A stretch of 64,000 nucleotides of DNA from Exobacillus caeni (GTDB lineage Bacteria > Bacillota > Bacilli > Bacillales > Guptibacillaceae): assembly GCF_005747095.1 (NCBI RefSeq), contig NZ_SWLG01000003.1:62001-126000 (forward strand), read 5' to 3'. The position numbers and the translations under genes were made by a program. How positions within the stretch are numbered: the stretch's first letter is position 1; the number at the start of each line of letters is the position of its first letter. The notes beneath the pieces were generated by a model. The model saw only the letters and a program-made list of their open reading frames with translations, had not been told where the DNA came from and ran no database searches. This document shows, in pieces, positions 1 through 13,091 of this stretch.

Positions 1-2448
1 GCCAAGAATTACGTGAATATGTTTAATTCTAATGTTGAATTTTTTATGGGGAGAGAGCCCTCTGGTGAATGGAGATCAGATCCAGACAGTTATAATCCAG
101 AAGAATGGGGCGGAGATTATACCGAAACGAACGCCTGGAACATGGCGTTTCACGTTCCGCAGGATGGACAGGGACTTGCAAATCTTTACGGCGGCAGAGA
201 GGAGTTAGCAGAAAAGCTCGATCAATTTTTCTCGACGCCTGAAACAGCTTTGCAGCCAGGCCATTATGGCGGTGTCATCCATGAAATGCGTGAAGCAAGA
301 GACGTAAGGATGGGAATGTATGGACACAGCAACCAGCCATCTCATCATATCCCATATATGTACAATTATGCAGGCCAACCGTGGAAAACACAGGAAAAGG
401 TTCGCGAGGTTTTATCACGTCTTTATATTGGAAGTGAAATCGGACAGGGGTATCCTGGAGATGAGGATAACGGTGAAATGTCTGCCTGGTATCTGTTTAG
501 TGCGGCAGGGTTTTATCCGTTGCAAATGGGCCTACCTGAGTATGCGATCGGCGCGCCTTATTTTAAAAAGATGACGATTCATCTACAGAATGGAAAAGAT
601 CTAGTGATCAACGCACCAGATGTAAGTGATAAAAACCAATATATACAAAGCCTTAAAGTCAATGGAAAACTTTTTAATAAGCTAACGATTTCTCATGAGT
701 TAATTGCACAGGGTGGAACACTGGACTTTAAGATGGGAGAAAAACCATCAGACTGGGGAACTGGAAAAGATGCACTTCCGAAATCGATCACGAGTACTTC
801 TACCAACGGTTCATCCTTAGTACCTGATCCATTGCATGATTTGACAGATAAAACGGAAGGGGTTTCCCATCATAGCGACAAAGGTGTTGCAAAGTCCCTT
901 TTTGATAATTCTTCTAATACAGAGATCTCTTTTGCTAATAAGAATCCGTGGATTCAATATTACTTCCCGGAGAGCCCTGAGCTTGCCCTCATGTACACTG
1001 TCACAGCAGGTGATGATGAGACACAGGCTCCGAAAGAATGGGTGTTAATCGGTTCGAAGGATGGAAAAAACTGGACTATTCTTGACGAACGGGAAAGGGA
1101 AGAATTTAAGTGGAACCATTTTACAAAACCATTTAAAATACAAAACCCTGGAAAATACTCTTATTACAGATTGATCGTTAAGGATAACGGAGGAAATGCT
1201 TCAACATCCTTAGCGGAAATAGAATTCCTTGGCTATTCTGATGTCGGTGATAAGTTTGATGAATTTGAAAAAATCTATAACACCTTTGCTGAGGAAGGAA
1301 AAGTAAAAGGAGCATTGAAAAAGAAGCTTGATCAAAGCTTACGGCAAATCGGTGACCAATTGGATAAGGAACATTTCGAACAGGCTATTAAGCATTCGGA
1401 AAAGTTTTTAAAACAATTAAGCGATAACAATCCTGGCTCAGTTTCTTCAGAAGTGAAAGAACAACTTGATGCAGATATCCACGCGTTAATGGAGTGTATT
1501 GCAAGGATTAGTTATACTGAAAAAAATAAACAACAGGAATATGACGGTGATGTCCAGCAGGTGCCTGTGTTTGAGATTTCCAATCTTAAAACGGAACAGG
1601 TCAACCCTGGAGAAAATGCATCAGTGTCCGCTGAAGTATCAAACATTGGATTTTTAAATGGGGAAAAACAAATCGACTTTTATTTTGATGGTGAACTGGT
1701 TGAATCTAAAACGATAACATTAGAAGCGGGTGATAAAGAAACCGTATCATTTTCCGTAAAAGCTGTAGAGCTAGGGATCCATCAAGTAAAAATTAACGAA
1801 TTAACTGGAACATTAAAGGCGTTGTATATCGGAAAACCTGTATTATCACTCACCTTCGATGAAGAGAAAGGTGATACGGTCACAGATCACTCTCCATATG
1901 GACATGACGGCAAACTGTTTGAAAATGCAACCCTTGTAGCCGGCAAGTTCGGAAATGCTGTTAAATTAGATGGAGGATGGGTGGAAGTTCCGTCTTCAGA
2001 GCTTTTAAACGGCGGGGATGACTTTACTATTTCTGCCTGGGTAAATCTTGAAAATGCAACTAATGACCAAAAGTTGATCGGGAAAACCAGCATCGGGAAC
2101 GGCTATGTGCTAGGTGTCAACAAAGGTCTTTATCCCGAAGTCTGGTCTGAAAACGGCCGCTATTCCTTTAACCAGGGGGAAGTTCCATCAAATGAATGGG
2201 CTCACCTTGCGATGACCTGGAGTAAGAATGGAAGAATAAAAGGTTACGTAAACGGCAAAGAAGTAGCTAACTCATCAGCTAGTTCAACGACCATTAAACC
2301 CAATGACATGCCATTGATTATTGGCGGTGCACCGTGGGGGCCATCAGGCCTTCAAGTCAAAGGTCTAGTGGATGAAGTGAAGATTTATAAAGAAGCTTTG
2401 ACTGCTGAGCAGATTGGAAAGCTATACAATAATAATACCCTAGACTAA
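1..2448 (+). CDS. GH92 alpha-mannosidase, multidomain, 5' end outside window
   Basis: The frame is open from base 1, so the start and the N-terminal half of the enzyme are missing. Residues 1-250 carry the GH92 C-terminal catalytic part: WGGDYTETNAWNMAFHVPQD, then QPSHHIPYMYNYAGQPWKTQ, then PGDEDNGEMSAWYLFSAAGF, then the EYAIGAPYF strand. The downstream modules are a discoidin/F5-8C-like domain (about 270-410), a helical FIMAH-like segment (about 415-510), a CARDB/Ig-like domain (about 520-600) and a LamG/concanavalin-type domain (about 610-800). GH92 enzymes are exo-acting, calcium-dependent alpha-mannosidases, mostly alpha-1,2. The appended binding modules point to an extracellular enzyme acting on glycoprotein or yeast mannan, but linkage specificity cannot be read here. 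It precedes a sugar-sensing three-gene system and is closed by a strong terminator. Confidence 0.9.
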   Translation, partial: AKNYVNMFNSNVEFFMGREPSGEWRSDPDSYNPEEWGGDYTETNAWNMAFHVPQDGQGLANLYGGREELAEKLDQFFSTPETALQPGHYGGVIHEMREARDVRMGMYGHSNQPSHHIPYMYNYAGQPWKTQEKVREVLSRLYIGSEIGQGYPGDEDNGEMSAWYLFSAAGFYPLQMGLPEYAIGAPYFKKMTIHLQNGKDLVINAPDVSDKNQYIQSLKVNGKLFNKLTISHELIAQGGTLDFKMGEKPSDWGTGKDALPKSITSTSTNGSSLVPDPLHDLTDKTEGVSHHSDKGVAKSLFDNSSNTEISFANKNPWIQYYFPESPELALMYTVTAGDDETQAPKEWVLIGSKDGKNWTILDEREREEFKWNHFTKPFKIQNPGKYSYYRLIVKDNGGNASTSLAEIEFLGYSDVGDKFDEFEKIYNTFAEEGKVKGALKKKLDQSLRQIGDQLDKEHFEQAIKHSEKFLKQLSDNNPGSVSSEVKEQLDADIHALMECIARISYTEKNKQQEYDGDVQQVPVFEISNLKTEQVNPGENASVSAEVSNIGFLNGEKQIDFYFDGELVESKTITLEAGDKETVSFSVKAVELGIHQVKINELTGTLKALYIGKPVLSLTFDEEKGDTVTDHSPYGHDGKLFENATLVAGKFGNAVKLDGGWVEVPSSELLNGGDDFTISAWVNLENATNDQKLIGKTSIGNGYVLGVNKGLYPEVWSENGRYSFNQGEVPSNEWAHLAMTWSKNGRIKGYVNGKEVANSSASSTTIKPNDMPLIIGGAPWGPSGLQVKGLVDEVKIYKEALTAEQIGKLYNNNTLD

Positions 2449-2455
2449 ATATTAA

Positions 2456-2500
2456 AGGACTGATTCAAAACAATAAACGTTTTGGTCAGTCCTCTTTGTT
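2456..2500 (+). terminator. Rho-independent terminator after GH92 gene
   Basis: The arms AGGACTGA and TCAGTCCT, extended inward by CAAAAC/GTTTTG, form a long hairpin followed by CTTTGTTT. It starts 7 bases after the stop codon and separates the GH92 gene from the sensing operon. Confidence 0.8.
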
Positions 2501-2661
2501 TAGTTAGACAGGAATGGGCCAGGAAGGAATCGAAGAAAGAAGTGAGAGCAATTTACAAAGTAAGTGAAAAGGAACGGATTTACCTGAAGAATTCTCAATA
2601 TCATTATAATGGTAAAAATTGTGATAAACTGGTATCAACAACTTAGAGGTGGAATGAAGAG

Positions 2662-3657
2662 ATGGGTAGAATGATCGTTGGAGCTTGTATCACGTTATTT
2701 GTAATCGCTTTCTCATTTTTTGTTTATTTTTCTGTTAAAGCCTTTAATTTGGAAGCGACCCAGGCAAAGGAATCGTATTCAAAACCGAAATATCATCTTG
2801 TCCTTGTTCCGGAAGAAATTAATAACGATTATTGGAGGCTGGTTGAAAAAGGTGCACGCACGGCGGCGGAAGAGCTTGGGGTTACGTTAGAATATGCTGG
2901 ACCGAAGCAAGCGAACCTTGAAGAGCATATTAATACCATTGAAATGGCCGCAGCTGCAAAGGTAGATGGCATTATGACTCAGGGTTTAAGTGAGGAGCAA
3001 TTTACTCCATTAATAGATAGCGTTATTAAAAAAGGAACTCCAATCATTACAGTAGATACTGATGCTCCAAATAGTAATAGGATTTCTTATATCGGTACAG
3101 ATAATTATTATGCTGGTTTATTGGCTGGCAAGGCCCTTCTGGCTGATACAGATGGGGAAATGAAAGTAGCGATTGTTACCGGTAGATTTGATGCAACCCA
3201 TCAGAAACTGAGAGTACAGGGGTTTAAAGATGCGGTCAAGGAACAAGAGCGAGTTAAAATAGTCGCGATAGAGGCCTCTCAGATCACTAGAATCCAGGCC
3301 GCAGAAAAAACGTATAAAATTTTAAAAGAGCACCCTGATGTCAATGGTTTTTATGGGACCAGTGCACTGGATGCGATCGGTATATCACAGGTTGTAGAAA
3401 GTATGGGTAAGAATAACGATATGTATATCATTGGATTCGATGTCTTGCCTGAGACTGTCAATCTTCTTAGAAATAGAAAGATTGAAGCGACTGTTGTTCA
3501 AAAGCCTTATGAAATGGGTTATCAGGCAGTCGAAACGATGGTTAAAATTCTGGAAGGTAAAAAAGTAAGCGCAGTAAACCATACCGAAACAAAGGTGATT
3601 CATAATAAGGACCTGCCGTTACAGGAACATGAGATGATCGAGGGCGCTGGCAGATGA
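2662..3657 (+). CDS. Membrane-anchored sugar-binding protein (Peripla_BP_4 / RbsB-like), sensor partner
   Basis: This 331-residue protein has an N-terminal hydrophobic segment (about 4-27) with no lipobox cysteine, so it is probably held by an uncleaved signal anchor. The rest is a ribose/galactose-binding-protein fold: LVLVPEEINNDYW, the hinge region TPIITVDTDAPNSNRISYIG, and VNGFYGTSALDAIGI with IIGFDVLPE. RBS AGAGGTGG precedes the ATG. It overlaps the kinase gene by 4 bases (ATGA), and there is no permease or ATPase beside it. It is therefore more likely an extracellular ligand sensor feeding the kinase than a transport component, as in the known XylFII-LytS-type three-component arrangements. 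The ligand is unknown; the flanking mannosidase and galactosidase suggest a hexose or oligosaccharide. Confidence 0.8.
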   Translation: MGRMIVGACITLFVIAFSFFVYFSVKAFNLEATQAKESYSKPKYHLVLVPEEINNDYWRLVEKGARTAAEELGVTLEYAGPKQANLEEHINTIEMAAAAKVDGIMTQGLSEEQFTPLIDSVIKKGTPIITVDTDAPNSNRISYIGTDNYYAGLLAGKALLADTDGEMKVAIVTGRFDATHQKLRVQGFKDAVKEQERVKIVAIEASQITRIQAAEKTYKILKEHPDVNGFYGTSALDAIGISQVVESMGKNNDMYIIGFDVLPETVNLLRNRKIEATVVQKPYEMGYQAVETMVKILEGKKVSAVNHTETKVIHNKDLPLQEHEMIEGAGR

Positions 3658-5126
3658 TTCGTATTCGTACAAAGATTATGATTTTCGTTACTGTTCTTGT
3701 CCTTTTGGTTAATGGTGTAACCTATTATCTTTATCATAGCAGCCAGCAAACGATCGATGAGTATCATGACAGCTTTCAGCGGTTTATTATTTTAAATCAG
3801 ATTTCACAACAGACGAGCCTTGTTTATGAAGCGCTAAATGCGTATGTAATCGAAAAGACCCCTGGATATCTAAGTGATTATCGAACGGAACGAAAAAGAT
3901 TGCTATCAGAAAAAGAGAAGTTGATCGACAGGGTGGAAAATGCTGATAACTATCTTACAGTTACAAACTATTACAATATGATCGACAGTTTTTTAGAAGA
4001 ATGTGAGATTACGGTTAAAGCGCTTGAAGAACAAAATTTGAATCAATATTCCTTTCACATAAATGAAGCGTCCAAAGTGTCCCGTTTTATCCAGGATACT
4101 ACGTTAAGCCTTTTAAATAGTGAGTTAACAGGTTATCAAATTTTTTACCATGCGATGGAAAAGAAAAATGTTTATCTTCAAGCAATGGGAATTTCCTTAT
4201 TTATTTCTACTATTCTACTAAGCCTATTAACAGCACTCTGGTTTTCTAAAGGACTTACCAGGCCAATCAGTCATCTTTCTTCTTCAGCCAGGAGAATATC
4301 AAAAGGGGATTTTTCTGGTAAAGATGTACAAGTAAACACAAATGATGAAATGCAGCTGCTTGCTGGAACGTTTAATAATATGAGAAGGAATATTCGAGAG
4401 CTTATTAAAGAAATCAAAGATCAATCTGAACTCGACCGTCTGCTGAAAGAAATGGAGTTAAAAAGCTTACAAAGCCAAATCAACCCTCATTTTCTTTTTA
4501 ACACATTAAATACTGTTTCAAGATTGGCTTACCTTGAAGGCGCAGATAAAACAAGTGACCTGATCGGATCGGTTTCTGCCTTGCTACGGTACAACCTTGG
4601 GAATCTGGAAAAGCCAACAGTCTTAAGAGATGAAGTAAGAATCGTAAAGGAATACTTTTTCATCCAACAAACAAGGTTTGGAGACAGGGTGTCCTTTGAA
4701 TCGGCGATAGATGATAGCTGTCTCGATGTTTCAATTCCTATCCTGACACTCCAACCCATTGTAGAAAATGCTTTTATTCACGGTATCGAATCCTATGAAC
4801 ACGACGCCAAAATCGGACTGAATGTTTATTCGAAAAGCGGGCAAGTAATACTTGAGGTCTGGGATAACGGAGTTGGAATGGATGGAGATGAAAGGGCTCG
4901 TTTGTTGAGTAGAGATGACAAGAAAGAGAAACATCTAAAGTCACACGGGCATTCAACAGGACTTGGAATGAAAAACGTCATTAAACGATTGGATATCTTT
5001 TATAAAAATCAGTGCGAAATTGAAATTAGTTCTGAAGTGAACGAGGGAACAATCGTCAGAATTAAATTGCCATATACTGTCGAAAGAAGGGGAGAACAGT
5101 ATGCTTCGAATTATGGTAGTCGATGA
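3654..5126 (+). CDS. YesM/LytS-type sensor histidine kinase
   Basis: This 490-residue membrane kinase has TM1 at about 7-28 and TM2 at about 176-197, with a roughly 145-residue extracellular helical sensor between them. A HAMP domain (about 198-250) follows, then a His_kinase domain with the phosphoacceptor His279 in SQINPHFLFN. A HATPase follows with an N-box at QPIVENAFIHG and G-boxes DNGVGMDG and TGLGMKNV. It belongs to the family that pairs with AraC-type response regulators to control carbohydrate genes. Translational coupling to the upstream binding protein and a 26-base overlap with the response regulator show a single signalling unit. Confidence 0.92.
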   Translation: MIRIRTKIMIFVTVLVLLVNGVTYYLYHSSQQTIDEYHDSFQRFIILNQISQQTSLVYEALNAYVIEKTPGYLSDYRTERKRLLSEKEKLIDRVENADNYLTVTNYYNMIDSFLEECEITVKALEEQNLNQYSFHINEASKVSRFIQDTTLSLLNSELTGYQIFYHAMEKKNVYLQAMGISLFISTILLSLLTALWFSKGLTRPISHLSSSARRISKGDFSGKDVQVNTNDEMQLLAGTFNNMRRNIRELIKEIKDQSELDRLLKEMELKSLQSQINPHFLFNTLNTVSRLAYLEGADKTSDLIGSVSALLRYNLGNLEKPTVLRDEVRIVKEYFFIQQTRFGDRVSFESAIDDSCLDVSIPILTLQPIVENAFIHGIESYEHDAKIGLNVYSKSGQVILEVWDNGVGMDGDERARLLSRDDKKEKHLKSHGHSTGLGMKNVIKRLDIFYKNQCEIEISSEVNEGTIVRIKLPYTVERRGEQYASNYGSR

Positions 5127-6663
5127 TGAGCGGATAGAGAGAGAAGCTTTGAAGATGATTATTAAAAGGGAGATAGATGACGCAGAAATTGTTGGTGAAG
5201 CCGGGAACGGTCGCCAGGCGATAGATATAGCAAATGAAAGAAAACCGGATTTAATTTTGATGGATATTAAAATGCCTGGCATTGATGGGGTAGAAGCTGT
5301 TAAAGAAATAAAAAAACGCCAGCCGAGATCCCGGTTTATCATGATTTCGGCATTCAATACGTTTGAGTATGCAAAAGAAGTGATGCAACAGGGTGTAAAG
5401 GAATATTTATTAAAGCCGAGTAAAAAGCAAGAGGTTGTTGATGCGATCCTTCGTGTTAAGAAAGAGATCATAGAAGAGCGAAGAGAGTATAATGATAAAC
5501 AAAAGCTTGAACAGCGTTTTAACAAAGCGCTACATTTTATGCAATCAGAATGGAGCATTTCTTTGCTTGTCGATCATGTTCAAGAACTGGATTTGAACGA
5601 ATGGGGAGAGCTCCTTGAGATTGAGATAAAATGCGGTTATGCGTTTGTTGTTGAATTAAAGGAAGATACTGACAAAGAGGCATTTTTGCAATGGCTGAAA
5701 GGATTTGTTGATGAACATTCTCCAGATGCTTCGTTGCTCAGCCCTAACCATGATGAAAAGCTTCCTGTCTTTTTTTTAACAGACAAAATCGATGGAAACG
5801 ATAAAAATGATTTTAAAGCTCATATATTACCTTTTATCCGAAATCTGATCTACCATTGTGAACAAGACTTTCGATTTAGGCCGCATATCGGTATCGGCAT
5901 GCCTTATGACTCTGTTCACCAGATCAGCAAATCGTATTATGAAGCATTGCATGCTCTCGAAAGAATGGATCCAGATGAACAGGTAACGTATTTGTTTTCA
6001 ACGGAAGAAAGTGCCAAACAGAACGCCTCGATGCTGTCGTTTCAGAAAGAAAAAAACATGCTTGAAACGATAAAAAACGGGGATCTGTCGAGTGCGATGC
6101 AAAAATTTGAGTTTTATCTTAACGATCTTTCGGAAGATGCTTCAGTAGATCTAGAGAAATTTGCTTTTTCGTTGAATGAATTTTTTATTATCGCAACAAG
6201 AATGATCAATGACTTAGGCATTCCGATCGACCGTTTTACGCCGTTTGAAAGTGATGTTTCAAAGCAGGAACTGGAGAATAAGAGTGTGCAACTGTTAAGG
6301 CAAATAGTTGAAAAGATTCAAACATGGCGCCTGGTTCAGGCAAAGGGCAAGCTTGAAAATGCAAGTGAATATATTAGAGATAACTACGAAAAGTCGCTTA
6401 CACTAGAGACAGTAGCAAATTATGTAGATTTAAGCCCTTACTATTTAAGCAAACTGTTTAAGGAGAAAAAAGGAATTACTTTTATTGATTATTTGACCGA
6501 AATACGAATCGAAAAAGCGAAGGACTTTATGCTCGATCCGGAGGTAAGCTTAAAAGAGATTTGTTTCAAGGTAGGCTACAAAGACCCGAATTACTTTAGC
6601 CGTGTGTTCAAGAAAAAGGTGGGCAAAAGCCCAAAGCAATTCAGGACGGTATTGCAACCATAA
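5101..6663 (+). CDS. YesN-type response regulator, REC plus AraC HTH
   Basis: This 520-residue protein has a REC domain at 1-125 with acidic pocket Asp8/Asp9, phosphoacceptor Asp55 in LILMDIKMPG, and Lys in the LLKPSKK motif. A helical/PAS-like linker (about 130-400) follows. The C-terminal AraC/XylS double HTH (about 415-518) is marked by LSPYYLSKLFKEKKGITF and CFKVGYKDPNYFSRVFKKKVG. It is the output regulator of the kinase just upstream. Likely targets are the GH2 gene and the ABC importer downstream; a 20-bp-period direct repeat at 11590-11624 is a candidate binding site. Confidence 0.92.
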   Translation: MLRIMVVDDERIEREALKMIIKREIDDAEIVGEAGNGRQAIDIANERKPDLILMDIKMPGIDGVEAVKEIKKRQPRSRFIMISAFNTFEYAKEVMQQGVKEYLLKPSKKQEVVDAILRVKKEIIEERREYNDKQKLEQRFNKALHFMQSEWSISLLVDHVQELDLNEWGELLEIEIKCGYAFVVELKEDTDKEAFLQWLKGFVDEHSPDASLLSPNHDEKLPVFFLTDKIDGNDKNDFKAHILPFIRNLIYHCEQDFRFRPHIGIGMPYDSVHQISKSYYEALHALERMDPDEQVTYLFSTEESAKQNASMLSFQKEKNMLETIKNGDLSSAMQKFEFYLNDLSEDASVDLEKFAFSLNEFFIIATRMINDLGIPIDRFTPFESDVSKQELENKSVQLLRQIVEKIQTWRLVQAKGKLENASEYIRDNYEKSLTLETVANYVDLSPYYLSKLFKEKKGITFIDYLTEIRIEKAKDFMLDPEVSLKEICFKVGYKDPNYFSRVFKKKVGKSPKQFRTVLQP

Positions 6664-6668
6664 TTCAA

Positions 6669-6713
6669 TATCCACAAAAGAGGTGGGGTCTGACCCCACC
6701 TCTTTTGTGGATA
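6669..6713 (+). repeat. Palindromic repeat family B, copy 1
   Basis: This is a perfect 22+1+22 inverted repeat beginning TATCCACAAAAGAGGTGGGG around a central TCTGA. Related elements with the same TATCCACA ends and GGTCtGACC core lie at 14924 and 62640. It sits 5 bases after the response-regulator stop, where it would also fold as a terminator-like hairpin. Confidence 0.8.
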
Positions 6714-6738
6714 AACGAGACTTTATGACTATAAAGTT

Positions 6739-6793
6739 CAGGAAAAGATAGATAATATCCATCTTTTTACATGGATTGATTTTCCTGTTTTTT
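6739..6793 (+). terminator. Terminator-like nested hairpin after response regulator
   Basis: The arms CAGGAAAA and ATTTTCCTG enclose a second pair, ATCCAT/ATGGAT, and are followed by TTTTTT. It would end the three-gene signalling transcript before the GH2 gene. Confidence 0.6.
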
Positions 6794-6812
6794 GCAAAGA
6801 GGAGGGTAGAGG

Positions 6813-6828
6813 TAGGAAACGCTTACAT
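6813..6828 (-). promoter_or_regulatory. cre box (CcpA site) upstream of GH2 gene
   Basis: Read on the minus strand the site is ATGTAAGCGTTTCCTA, close to the cre consensus WTGNAARCGNWWNCA. It lies about 110 bases before the GH2 start, a position suited to catabolite repression of the galactosidase. Confidence 0.55.
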
Positions 6829-6869
6829 GATATCGAAGTTAAAAATACAGCAACAATCTACCTACTTAG

Positions 6870-11408
<4,539 letters not shown>

Positions 11409-11419
11409 GATAAGTTATG

Positions 11420-11457
11420 AGGGACCCTGGAATGTGAGATTCTGGGGTTCCTTTTTG
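11420..11457 (+). terminator. Terminator after GH2 gene
   Basis: GGGACCCTGGAAT pairs imperfectly with ATTCTGGGGTTCC, and the run CTTTTTG follows. Confidence 0.65.
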
Positions 11458-11589
11458 CCGTAGAGAAAGTTGAATGCTCAACTTCGTTAAAAAATTAGGA
11501 ATATCGTCAAGTACAACTACGCCGCCGGCCTTCCCTTTAACCGATCGGCGGATTTTCTCTACTAATTTTAATTAAATGAAAGCCCTTCC

Positions 11590-11624
11590 ACAAAATAGTG
11601 AAGGTGATGACAAAATAGTGAAGG
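11590..11624 (+). promoter_or_regulatory. Direct repeat, candidate AraC-type regulator site
   Basis: Two exact 15-base copies of ACAAAATAGTGAAGG start 20 bases apart, about two helical turns, upstream of the ABC importer promoter region. AraC-family regulators commonly bind such direct repeats. The response regulator at 5101-6663 is the obvious candidate. In the same intergenic stretch, CCGCCG/CGGCGG arms at 11522-11551 form a further GC-rich hairpin. Confidence 0.45.
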
Positions 11625-11666
11625 GATTCTTAGCTCATACCTGCTTGCCAGGATGATATAGTTTAA

Positions 11667-11682
11667 TTGTTAGCGTTTTCAT
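11667..11682 (+). promoter_or_regulatory. cre box upstream of sugar ABC importer
   Basis: TTGTTAGCGTTTTCAT matches the cre consensus with its central CG and flanking half sites. It lies 32 bases before the binding-protein start codon and implies CcpA repression of the importer. Confidence 0.7.
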
Positions 11683-11713
11683 ACAAAATTAATAAGGGGG
11701 AGCAAAAAATACG

Positions 11714-13009
11714 ATGAAAAAATTTAAGTTTTTGTCATTATTCCTTGTGCTGGCATTAGTGTTAGCCGCTTGCAGTAACTCCAATTCCAGTTCAGGCGAA
11801 GGCGGAGATAGTGGTGGCAGCAATGACGGCGGCGAAGGCAAGCTTGATATCTTTAGCTGGTGGACAGGTGCTGGTGAAGAAGACGGATTGAATGCATTGA
11901 TCGATCTTTTCAAAGAAAAGCATCCTGATGTTGATGTGGAAAATGCTGCTGTAGCTGGTGGAGCAGGTACGAACGCAAAAGCGGTGCTTGCGAGCCGCAT
12001 GCAGGGTGACGATCCTCCGGCAACTTTCCAGGTGCATGGTGGTGCAGAGCTTAACGAAGGCTGGGTTGCAGCTGGGAAAATGGAGCCACTAAATGATCTG
12101 TATGAAGAAAACGGCTGGAATGACAAGTTTCCGGAAGATTTAATCGACATGGTAAGTAAGGATGGCGACATTTATTCCGTTCCGGTAGACATCCATCGCG
12201 GAAATGTACTATGGTACAACACAAAAGTATTTGAAGAAAACGGTGTAGAAGTTCCTACGACTTTTGATGAATTCTTTGCTGCAGCTGACAAGCTAAAAGC
12301 AGCTGGCGTTACGCCACTTGCTCTTGGAGACAAAGAGCCATGGACAGCTACACAGATTTTTGAAAACGTTTTGTTAGGCCAGCTTGGTCCGGATGACTAC
12401 AAGAAGTTATTCAACGGTGAGCTTTCTTTTACAGATCCAAAAGTGAAAGAATCTGCAGAAATATTCAAGAAAATGCTTTCTTATATCAATGAAGACCACA
12501 GTTCCCGTAACTGGCAGGATGCTTCCCAGTTAGTTGCAAACGGTGAAGCTGCAATGAACATTATGGGTGACTGGGCGAAAGGTTATTTTGTTAATGACCT
12601 GGATCTTAAAGTAAAAGAAGACTTCGGATGGACAGAAACTCCTGGTACAGATGGAATGTTCATGATTATCACCGATACATTTGGACTTCCAAAAGGCGTT
12701 TCAAACCCTGATGACGTGAAAAAGTTCTTGACTGTACTTGGTTCAGTTGAAGGACAGGATGTATTTAATCCATTAAAAGGATCAATTCCTGCACGTGTTG
12801 ATGCAGATAAGTCTAAATATGACGCGTACGGCCAGGAAACAATGGAAGACTTCAAAGATGCTTCTCTAGCACCAAGCCTTGCTCACGGATCAGCAGCTGC
12901 AGAAGGTTTCTTAACTAAAGTAAACCAGGCAGTAAACATTTTTGTTACACAGCAGAACGTTGATCAGTTTATTGATTCTCTTGATCAAGCTTCAGCAGAA
13001 TTGAAGTAA
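11714..13009 (+). CDS. Sugar ABC transporter substrate-binding lipoprotein
   Basis: This 431-residue protein has a signal peptide with lipobox LAAC (Cys20), then a Ser/Gly/Asp-rich flexible linker (about 21-42). An SBP_bac_1 fold follows, with LDIFSWWTGAGEEDG and the ligand-cleft region GDIYSVPVDIHRGNVLWYN. It captures a sugar at the outer membrane face and hands it to the two permeases downstream. The overall look resembles glucose/mannose- or oligosaccharide-binding proteins, but substrate cannot be assigned. It heads the importer operon, with cre control and a possible AraC-type site upstream. A weak hairpin after the stop would favour its higher expression. Confidence 0.9.
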   Translation: MKKFKFLSLFLVLALVLAACSNSNSSSGEGGDSGGSNDGGEGKLDIFSWWTGAGEEDGLNALIDLFKEKHPDVDVENAAVAGGAGTNAKAVLASRMQGDDPPATFQVHGGAELNEGWVAAGKMEPLNDLYEENGWNDKFPEDLIDMVSKDGDIYSVPVDIHRGNVLWYNTKVFEENGVEVPTTFDEFFAAADKLKAAGVTPLALGDKEPWTATQIFENVLLGQLGPDDYKKLFNGELSFTDPKVKESAEIFKKMLSYINEDHSSRNWQDASQLVANGEAAMNIMGDWAKGYFVNDLDLKVKEDFGWTETPGTDGMFMIITDTFGLPKGVSNPDDVKKFLTVLGSVEGQDVFNPLKGSIPARVDADKSKYDAYGQETMEDFKDASLAPSLAHGSAAAEGFLTKVNQAVNIFVTQQNVDQFIDSLDQASAELK

Positions 13010-13019
13010 GAAGCAATGT

Positions 13020-13060
13020 GGAAGGGGGAAGGAGGTTATTCTCTTCTCCCTTTTTCTATT
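13020..13060 (+). terminator. Weak attenuator hairpin between binding protein and permease
   Basis: GGGGGAAGGAG pairs imperfectly with CTCTTCTCCC and is followed by TTTTTC. Such partial terminators between binding-protein and permease genes are common. Confidence 0.35.
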
Positions 13061-13091
13061 GAACGAAAGATAGATAGAAGGAGGTTCAGTC

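Noticed and set aside
4953-5558. 201-residue ORF antisense to the kinase/response regulator junction
   Set aside because: It shadows two well-supported overlapping genes, has low-complexity Ser/Ile-rich translation and no ribosome binding site.
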